DNA from: Cetobacterium sp. 8H
GTDB lineage: Bacteria; Fusobacteriota; Fusobacteriia; Fusobacteriales; Fusobacteriaceae
Assembly: GCF_014250675.1 (NCBI RefSeq)
Contig: NZ_JACHTG010000004.1
Span: forward strand, 1,241,501 to 1,305,500
Length of the DNA stretch: 64,000 bases
Direction: 5' to 3'
In this document: positions 58,399 through 64,000 of the stretch, one piece after another
Layout of the letters: the number at the start of each line of letters is the position of its first letter
Numbering within the stretch: position 1 is the first letter of the stretch
Made by a program: the position numbers and the translations under genes
The notes under the pieces: generated by a model
Databases searched by the model: none
What the model saw: the letters and a program-made list of their open reading frames with translations, nothing else
Told to the model about the DNA's origin: nothing

Positions 58399-59244
58399 AT
58401 GATAAAAATCGGAAAAAGACAACCAATGAAAATTAATAACTTTAGTAGTAAAGGTGCATATTTAGATGCTGGAACTGGAGATGACAAAGATAATATTCTT
58501 CTTCCTAGTAATGAGCTAGAAGGAAGAGATTTAGATGTTGGTCAAGAACTTGATGTAATGATATACAGAGATTCTGAGGATAGACTTATAGCTACACTTA
58601 GAAAAACAGCATTAACTGTTGGGACAATAGGAAAGCTTCATGTAACAGATGTAAACCAGAAATTAGGAGCATTTTTAGATTGGGGATTAAAAAAGGAACT
58701 TTTACTACCATTCTCTCAAATGGATGGAGACGTAAATCCTGGTGATGAAGTTTTAGTTGGAATTTATGAGGATAGCAAAGGAAGACTTTCGGCAACAATG
58801 AAGATATACAGTTTCTTAATGCCAAATAAAGACTATAAAAAGAATGATTTTGTAGAAGGAACAGTTTATAGAGTAAACCCAGAGATTGGAGTTTTCGTAG
58901 CTGTAGATGATAGATATTTTGGACTTATCCCAAACAGTGAGTGTTTCCAAAAGTTATCTATAGGAGATAAAGTTGAAGCTAGAATAATAAGAGTTAGAGA
59001 GGATGGAAAGTTAGATCTTGCTCTAAGAGAACTTGCATTTATGCAAATGGATAAGGATGCTGAGGCTATCGTTTCTAAAATGAAGATATTAAAATCACAC
59101 TTTAGATTCAATGATAACAGTTCACCTGAATCTATAAAAGAGTATTTTGGAATAAGTAAAAAAGCTTTCAAAAGAGCTTTAGGAAAGCTTTTAAAAGAGG
59201 GAAGAATTGAAAAAACTGCAGAAGGATTTTTCATTTTAAAGTAA
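58399..59244 (+). CDS. CvfB-like S1-domain RNA-binding protein
   Basis: A 281-residue CvfB-family protein. Three S1-like beta-barrels run from about 1-65, 67-135 and 140-215 (IGKRQPMKINNFSSKGAYLD, GTIGKLHVTDVNQKLGAFLDWG, FVEGTVYRVNPEIGVFVAVDD), and a C-terminal winged helix lies near 220-280 (SPESIKEYFGISKKAFKRAL). In Staphylococcus CvfB affects virulence gene expression through RNA binding; the general role is not settled. It has GAGGAG before the ATG and is followed 12 bases later by an IclR regulator. Confidence 0.88.
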   Translation: MIKIGKRQPMKINNFSSKGAYLDAGTGDDKDNILLPSNELEGRDLDVGQELDVMIYRDSEDRLIATLRKTALTVGTIGKLHVTDVNQKLGAFLDWGLKKELLLPFSQMDGDVNPGDEVLVGIYEDSKGRLSATMKIYSFLMPNKDYKKNDFVEGTVYRVNPEIGVFVAVDDRYFGLIPNSECFQKLSIGDKVEARIIRVREDGKLDLALRELAFMQMDKDAEAIVSKMKILKSHFRFNDNSSPESIKEYFGISKKAFKRALGKLLKEGRIEKTAEGFFILK

Positions 59245-59256
59245 AAGGGAGTTTTC

Positions 59257-60021
59257 ATGGAAGGAAAAACAATACAATCTATTCAAAGAGCAATTGATAT
59301 AATGAACTGTTTCAATGAAAATGTGCACGAGTTATCTTTAAAAGAGATTAGTGAGAGAGTTGGCTTGAGCAAAAGTACAGTACATGGAATAGTCTCAACT
59401 CTTCTGAAAAATTCATACTTAGAGCAAAGTCAAAAGAATAGCAATTATTCTTTAGGGCCAGCTTTTATAGAAAAAAGTTTTATTGTAAATGAAGATGTAT
59501 TGATAAAAAATGTAGGACATAAATATTTAGCAGATATTTCTGAACGTTTTTCTGTTACTGTGAATCTATTTTTATTTAAAAGAGAGCATCTAAAATTAAT
59601 AGACCGTGTTCAATCGGATTCTATGTATTATACAATAAGTACATCTGTTACAAAGATACCTTTAAATGCTTCAGCATCTGGAAAGTTAGCATTAGCTTAC
59701 TCCAAGGATGTAAACATTGATAAGATATTCAATAAAGATTTATTATATAAGTATACAAATAGCACAATAATTGATAGAGAAACTTTGATGGAAGAGATTC
59801 GTAAAATAAGAGAGGATGGATATTCACTTGAAAGATCAGAAGTAGAACTGGGAATATACTGTATTTCAGTTCCAATTTTTAAGGTGAACAATCAGTTTGT
59901 AGGAACTATTTCAATAATGGCGACTAGAGAAAAACTTATGTTAATTTTACCGGATTTAGCTCCAAAAATGGTATCTATAAGTAAAAAAATATCCTATGAA
60001 TTAGGAGCAAGAGAGGAATGA
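59257..60021 (+). CDS. IclR-family transcriptional regulator
   Basis: A 254-residue IclR-type regulator. The N-terminal winged HTH (LSLKEISERVGLSKSTVHGIVSTL, about 24-47) is followed by a GAF-like effector domain (about 75-250) with LNASASGKLALAY near 132-144, a standard IclR motif. Members respond to small carboxylates or aromatic compounds. It lies between cvfB and the glutamine synthetase gene, which has its own promoter with a dyad. The target is not known. Its stop codon is inside the terminator hairpin. Confidence 0.9.
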   Translation: MEGKTIQSIQRAIDIMNCFNENVHELSLKEISERVGLSKSTVHGIVSTLLKNSYLEQSQKNSNYSLGPAFIEKSFIVNEDVLIKNVGHKYLADISERFSVTVNLFLFKREHLKLIDRVQSDSMYYTISTSVTKIPLNASASGKLALAYSKDVNIDKIFNKDLLYKYTNSTIIDRETLMEEIRKIREDGYSLERSEVELGIYCISVPIFKVNNQFVGTISIMATREKLMLILPDLAPKMVSISKKISYELGAREE

Positions 60022-60042
60022 AAAAATTCCTCTCTTTTTTTA
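60009..60042 (+). terminator. Terminator overlapping the IclR gene stop
   Basis: An 11-bp stem (AAGAGAGGAAT with ATTCCTCTCTT) with a 6-base loop and T-run includes the stop codon. Confidence 0.88.
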
Positions 60043-60058
60043 TTTTAATTTTTTCTTG

Positions 60059-60087
60059 TTGACAAATAACTAAAAATAGGATATTGT
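60059..60087 (+). promoter_or_regulatory. Promoter of glutamine synthetase gene
   Basis: TTGACA (60059-60064), a 17-bp spacer and TATTGT (60082-60087). ATTGT and ACAAT form a short dyad at 60083-60099 over the start region. The leader holds a small CGTTC/GAACG hairpin near 60117-60135. Confidence 0.7.
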
Positions 60088-60151
60088 AAATGTAACAATT
60101 TTTTAATGAAGAATGACGTTCGACAATGTAGAACGAAAACAAGGAGGAAAA

Positions 60152-62263
60152 ATGAATAACATGCTAGAAATTTTTGGAGAGTTCTGTTTTACCGAGGATA
60201 AATTAAAAAGCAGAATACCAGAATCTTTTTTTAGAGAGTTCAAAAAAGTTCAAAGTGGAGAGAAAACTTTGTCTATTGAACTTGCAGATTCTATAGCAAA
60301 TGCAGTTAAAAGCTGGGCAACAGAGAACGGAGCAACTCACTTTACACACTGGTTTCAACCTTTAACTGAATTGACGGCAGAAAAGCATGATTCATTTATA
60401 TCATTGTCATCTGATGGAAGCTGTGTTTCGCAATTTTCAGGAAAAGAGTTAATTAAAGGGGAAGCGGACACTTCATCATTTCCAAATGGAGGAGTAAGAT
60501 CTACATTTGAAGCGAGAGGATATACAGCTTGGGATGCTAAATCGCCAATGTTTTTAAGAGGAGAGGGGCTATCTAAATCACTATATATCCCAACAGCATT
60601 TATAGGATATAATCAAATGGCTTTAGATAAAAAAGTTCCACTTTTAAGATCTATAGATTTTATATCAGAACAAACTTTGAAATTAAAAAATATTTTAGAT
60701 CCTGAATCTAATGTAAAATCTATCAATAATACACTGGGAATAGAGCAGGAGTATTTCTTGATAGACAAGAAGTTTTTAGAAAAACGTCAAGATTTGATGC
60801 TTTCAGGTAGAACAATTTTTGGATCATTGCCACCAAAAGGTCAAGAGTTAAATGATCATTACTATGGAAGTATCAAGGAAAAAGTTGAAAGAGTAATGAA
60901 TGAAATAGATAAAGAGTTATGGAAAATAGGTATAATGGCAAAAACTAAGCACAACGAGGTGGCACCAAATCAATTTGAAATAGCCCTTATGTTTACAACA
61001 GCCAATGTGGCGGTAGATCAGAATCAGTTAACTATGGATATAATAAAAAAAGTAGCTGATAGGCATGAGCTGAGCGCATTGTTACATGAAAAGCCATTCA
61101 AAGGAGTAAATGGATCAGGAAAACATTGTAACTGGTCACTTTCAACGGAGTTAGGAGAGAATTTGTTGGATCCATCATCACTTACAAAAGATAATCTTCA
61201 ATTTTTAGTTTTTATGATGGCTATATTAGAAGGAATAGATAGATACTCAGATGTTCTTAGAGCTTCTTGTGCAACACCAGGAAATGATCACAGACTCGGA
61301 GGACATGAAGCACCACCAGCTATAATATCTGTTTTTATAGGTGAAGAATTAGAAGATATATTGAAAAATTTAAAAAATATTGTTTCTGTAAATGGATCGA
61401 AGGAAGATATGAAATTTGGAGTTAAAAATTTCACAAAGATTCCTAAAGATATTTCTGATAGAAATAGAACATCCCCATTCGCATTCACAGGAAATAAGTT
61501 TGAGTTTAGAATGCCTGGTTCAAGTGCTTCAGCTTCAACACCTACATTCATAATAAATACAATTGTAGGAACTGTTATCAAAGAGTATGTGGAGATATTG
61601 GAGAAGAGTTCAGCTGAGAGTATAAATAAAGATATAATAGAGTTGATAAAAGATAGATATGAAAAACATAAAAGAATCATATTTAATGGAAACGGATATG
61701 ATGATATTTGGAAAAGAGAGGCAGAAAAAAGAGGGTTAAAAAATTTAAAAAATACAATGGAAGGTTTAAAAGTTTATAAAGAACCTAAAATAATAGAGCT
61801 TTTTTCTAAGGCTGAAGTATTGAGTCCAGAAGAACTTGAAGCTATATACTCTGTTTATTGTGAGCGTTATATAAAGCAGATAAATATAGAAGGAAGTTCT
61901 ATGATTAGAATAGCTAGAAATGAGATATATCCAGCTTTAATGGAATATGCATCAAAAATTTCAAATAGCATTATTTCAATCAAAGAAGTTCTAGGTCATG
62001 ATGAGTTTTTATTTGCAGATAAAGCTCATTTAATAAAGCTTTTAGCTGGAAAAAATCGTTTGAAAGATTTCTTAGCTCAGTTAGAATCGCAACTGGTGGT
62101 AGCAAATGAAGTTGAAGGATTATACAACAGGGTTGTTTATTTAAATGAGCATATAATACCAATATTAAATTGCTTAAGAGATATAATTGATCTTTTAGAG
62201 CATCAGGTAGAGAAAAAGATTTGGCCTGTACCAACATATGAGGATATGTTATTTAGATTATAG
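60152..62263 (+). CDS. glnN: Glutamine synthetase type III (GlnN)
   Basis: A 703-residue type III glutamine synthetase that makes glutamine from glutamate and ammonia. GSIII-specific blocks are visible: THFTHWFQPLT near 65-75, the FPNGG(V)RSTFEARGYTAWD region near 108-126, the GIEQEYFLID active-site strand near 196-205, AKTKHNEVAPNQFEIA near 266-281 and GVNGSGKHCNWSLS near 322-335. The C-terminal 130 residues are helical, as in the family. The length fits GSIII (about 700-730). The start is ATG 60152 after AAGGAGG; an ATG at 60113 is in the leader. Confidence 0.95.
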   Translation: MNNMLEIFGEFCFTEDKLKSRIPESFFREFKKVQSGEKTLSIELADSIANAVKSWATENGATHFTHWFQPLTELTAEKHDSFISLSSDGSCVSQFSGKELIKGEADTSSFPNGGVRSTFEARGYTAWDAKSPMFLRGEGLSKSLYIPTAFIGYNQMALDKKVPLLRSIDFISEQTLKLKNILDPESNVKSINNTLGIEQEYFLIDKKFLEKRQDLMLSGRTIFGSLPPKGQELNDHYYGSIKEKVERVMNEIDKELWKIGIMAKTKHNEVAPNQFEIALMFTTANVAVDQNQLTMDIIKKVADRHELSALLHEKPFKGVNGSGKHCNWSLSTELGENLLDPSSLTKDNLQFLVFMMAILEGIDRYSDVLRASCATPGNDHRLGGHEAPPAIISVFIGEELEDILKNLKNIVSVNGSKEDMKFGVKNFTKIPKDISDRNRTSPFAFTGNKFEFRMPGSSASASTPTFIINTIVGTVIKEYVEILEKSSAESINKDIIELIKDRYEKHKRIIFNGNGYDDIWKREAEKRGLKNLKNTMEGLKVYKEPKIIELFSKAEVLSPEELEAIYSVYCERYIKQINIEGSSMIRIARNEIYPALMEYASKISNSIISIKEVLGHDEFLFADKAHLIKLLAGKNRLKDFLAQLESQLVVANEVEGLYNRVVYLNEHIIPILNCLRDIIDLLEHQVEKKIWPVPTYEDMLFRL

Positions 62264-62276
62264 TTTATACGAAGTA

Positions 62277-62317
62277 AAAAAAGCTACTTTATCATATTTT
62301 GATAAAGTAGCTTTTTT
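62277..62317. terminator. Strong bidirectional terminator
   Basis: An 18-bp stem (AAAAAAGCTACTTTATCA with TGATAAAGTAGCTTTTTT) with a 5-base loop lies between glnN and the convergent trxB. Confidence 0.94.
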
Positions 62318-62336
62318 ATTTCCCGTAACTGAGGGA

Positions 62337-63266
62337 TTATTTTTGGTGAGCTTTCTTTAGAACATATTTGATAGCTTCTAAAGCTGCTACAGTTCCATCA
62401 GAAGTCGCTGTAGTAACTTGACGTACTATTTTAGATCTAACATCTCCTGCTGCAAAAACACCCTCTACAGAGGTTTGCATATGATCGTTTGTAATAATAT
62501 ATCCTTGCGGATCAAGAGATGCAACTTCACTGTAAAGTTCAGTTAAAGATTTTGTTCCTAAATATAGGAAGGCAAACTGTGATTTAACTGTTTGAGTTTC
62601 ACCTTTATGAGAAACAACAACCTCTTCAACAAATTCGTCACCTTTTATCTCTAAAAGCTTAGATGAGTAGAATATTTTAACTTTTTCATTAGATCTTAAC
62701 ACATTCATAACAGACTCGTCACAGTGGTGACACTCATCCGTAATAAAGATGTTGATCTCTTTTGAGTATTTTGTTAAGAATAGAGCTTCTTCAGCAATCT
62801 CTTCCCCTCTACCAAAAAGTGAAACAGTCATGTTTCTAGTGAAAGCTCCATCACAAGTAGCGCAGTAAGAAACACCTTTTCCAAGGTATTCACTTTCACC
62901 AGGAAGCTTTTTACTTTCGTTTTTAGCCCACCCAGTTGCTATTATAATAGATTTTCCTCTAAAGTTATCCTCATCAGTTTTAACAATTTTAGTTTCTCCT
63001 GTAAAATCAAACCCTAAAAATGTAGCATTAACGTATGTAACGTTAAAATCTAAAGTTTGTTTTTTCATAAGAGTTTGAATCTCTTTTCCTGTTGGAGAAC
63101 CAGGAATACCTGGATAGTTCTCTATTTTGTGAGCCATAAGTAGGCTTCCTACTTCAGGTTTCTCAATAACAAGAACAGATAGACGAGATCTTCCAGCATA
63201 AAGAGCTGAAGTTAATCCTGCAGGTCCACCACCAATAACAATAACATCATAAATTTTATTTTTCAT
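62337..63266 (-). CDS. trxB: Thioredoxin reductase
   Basis: A 309-residue flavoprotein of the low-molecular-weight thioredoxin reductase type. The FAD-binding GGGPAGLTSALYAGR is at 12-26, the redox pair Cys135 and Cys138 in SYCATCDGA, and the second FAD motif GVFAAGDVRS near 270-279. The NADPH-binding segment is SLFGRGEEIAEEAL, where the usual GGG(D/N) is GRGEE, so NADPH or ferredoxin dependence is uncertain. It is followed upstream in the transcript by an MBL-fold gene, 11 bases apart. Confidence 0.9.
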   Translation of the reverse strand: MKNKIYDVIVIGGGPAGLTSALYAGRSRLSVLVIEKPEVGSLLMAHKIENYPGIPGSPTGKEIQTLMKKQTLDFNVTYVNATFLGFDFTGETKIVKTDEDNFRGKSIIIATGWAKNESKKLPGESEYLGKGVSYCATCDGAFTRNMTVSLFGRGEEIAEEALFLTKYSKEINIFITDECHHCDESVMNVLRSNEKVKIFYSSKLLEIKGDEFVEEVVVSHKGETQTVKSQFAFLYLGTKSLTELYSEVASLDPQGYIITNDHMQTSVEGVFAAGDVRSKIVRQVTTATSDGTVAALEAIKYVLKKAHQK

Positions 63267-63277
63267 ATTAAAGCCTC

Positions 63278-63904
63278 CTAAAACATTCCTTGGGATTTTA
63301 ATACTCTTCTTTCTTCACCTAATGTTGTAGGTTCAGAATGGCCACTGTATACTATAGTATCTTCGGGATAGTTCTCACAAATCTTTTTTAAACTTCTTTG
63401 TAATTGTGATAAATTACCAGTTGGTAGATCAAATCTACCATAACTTCTTCTAAAAAGTGTGTCACCAGAAATCATAATTTTAGCATCACTGTTATAGAAG
63501 CACTTAGAACCTATAGTGTGTCCAGGAGTATCAACCACTTCAAAACCAAAAATAGAATCTCCTTCTTTGATAGGAGTAAATTTACCAGTATAAATAAAAT
63601 CATACCCTTGAATTGCATAGGATAGATTTAAAGAAGCATCCGTTAAAAATTTCTCTTCCTCTTTTCCAATGTAAAGAGTTGCATTTGGAAACAGTCTCAT
63701 AATCTCATTGATTCCGCCGATATGGTCTCCATGACCGTGTGTCAAAATAACATTTTTAAGTTCAAGGTTATGCTCTTTAATAAACGAAACAACCCCTTGC
63801 AATCTAGAATCACTACAGTCGAAAAGAGAAGCTTCATTTTTTTCATTCCAAACTAAGTAGCAGTTAGTCATGTAGCCACCTAGAGGAAAAGTTTTAATTT
63901 TCAT
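63278..63904 (-). CDS. MBL-fold metallo-hydrolase (glyoxalase II-like)
   Basis: A 208-residue metallo-beta-lactamase-fold hydrolase. The metal motif THGHGDHIGG has His56, His58, Asp60 and His61; further ligands are in DTPGHTIGS and the final His in YSGHSEPTTLGEE. It belongs to the short bacterial YcbL/GloB-like group, which hydrolyses thioesters such as S-lactoylglutathione analogues. The substrate is unknown. GGAGG precedes the ATG. It lies directly upstream of trxB and downstream of an O-methyltransferase gene on the same strand. Confidence 0.9.
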   Translation of the reverse strand: MKIKTFPLGGYMTNCYLVWNEKNEASLFDCSDSRLQGVVSFIKEHNLELKNVILTHGHGDHIGGINEIMRLFPNATLYIGKEEEKFLTDASLNLSYAIQGYDFIYTGKFTPIKEGDSIFGFEVVDTPGHTIGSKCFYNSDAKIMISGDTLFRRSYGRFDLPTGNLSQLQRSLKKICENYPEDTIVYSGHSEPTTLGEERRVLKSQGMF

Positions 63905-63921
63905 TAAAATACCTCCAAAAA

Positions 63922-64000
63922 TTAATTGTGTTTAACAAGACCAATTCCATCCCCAAAAGGAAGCAGGACAAAATTGTGGTGAGCATATAAGTAATCAATA
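63922..64000 (-). CDS. O-methyltransferase (C-terminal end, cut by window edge)
   Basis: On the minus strand the last 25 codons of a gene enter from the window edge: the peptide HHNFVLLPFGDGIGLVKHN is followed by a stop at 63922-63924. The LLPFGDGIGL pattern is the C-terminal strand of family 3 SAM-dependent O-methyltransferases (TrmR/YrrM-like, usually LPLGDGL...). It ends 18 bases before the MBL-fold gene, so it probably starts the same operon. Only the tail is seen, so the specificity cannot be judged. Confidence 0.65.
   Translation of the reverse strand, partial: IDYLYAHHNFVLLPFGDGIGLVKHN

Noticed and set aside
61288-61680. 130-codon open frame antisense to glnN
   Set aside because: It lies wholly within the glutamine synthetase gene and has no start signals. 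The plus-strand gene explains the sequence.

Overview
The window is AT-rich chromosomal DNA from a Gram-negative anaerobe or facultative anaerobe. The gene content fits the Fusobacteriota, with Cetobacterium, Fusobacterium or Ilyobacter-like genera the best guess. Pointers are low GC with A/T-ending codons, KdsC (hence an LPS-type outer membrane) and TolC, together with genes more usual in Clostridia: PgpH, YibE/F, GlnN-type glutamine synthetase, split transketolase, CvfB and a DgkA-PAP2 fusion. Tyrosine phenol-lyase and an AGCS symporter indicate amino-acid fermentation. The genus is inference. I saw no rRNA, tRNA, insertion sequence, prophage or CRISPR array.

Layout. 1-9.1 kb: a class II photolyase tail, split transketolase, small envelope or redox proteins, a Cys-rich winged-helix-like protein, two TtcA-type PP-loop enzymes and a ferrous iron locus (feoA-like, feoA, feoB and a 50-residue Cys-rich partner). 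9.2-19.5 kb: housekeeping genes (DEAD-box helicase, mltG, radical SAM protein, tilS-ftsH, rpsO with a structured leader, YibE/F, kdsC, rpsT). 19.8-28.2 kb: a run of JAMM-DinG helicase, pgpH, ybeY, dgkA-PAP2, a lipase-like protein and an M14 peptidase. 28.5-36.7 kb: an envelope locus in which a predicted beta-barrel and a small secreted protein precede Gram-positive-style capsule signalling proteins (Wzz-like, BY-kinase, PHP phosphatase), then TolC, a MacA-like adaptor, an FtsX/MacB-like permease and an Ile-rich membrane protein. There is no Wza, no glycosyltransferase and no ABC ATPase.

37-45.6 kb looks accessory: two tandem Mga/PRD-like regulators facing a small secreted protein, a 2HCT carboxylate transporter with an LsrF-type aldolase, an AAA-ATPase-like/PD-(D/E)XK protein, MarC, and a HEPN protein preceded by what looks like a remnant of its nucleotidyltransferase partner. 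45.6-53.6 kb: MscS, a complete PTS operon (regulator, EIIA, EIIB, UlaA-type EIIC, PfkB kinase, class II aldolase) for an unidentified sugar, and a lysine exporter split into two genes. 54-64 kb: tyrosine phenol-lyase and an AGCS symporter, an XRE-TPR regulator, CvfB, an IclR regulator, glutamine synthetase III, thioredoxin reductase, an MBL-fold hydrolase and the tail of an O-methyltransferase.

Most transcription units end in clear hairpins with T-tracts, many shared by convergent genes. Several promoters match the -35/-10 consensus with 17-bp spacing. The strongest candidates for something undescribed are the hybrid capsule-signalling/TolC locus, the JAMM-DinG fusion and the 2HCT-LsrF cassette bounded by near-duplicate terminators.
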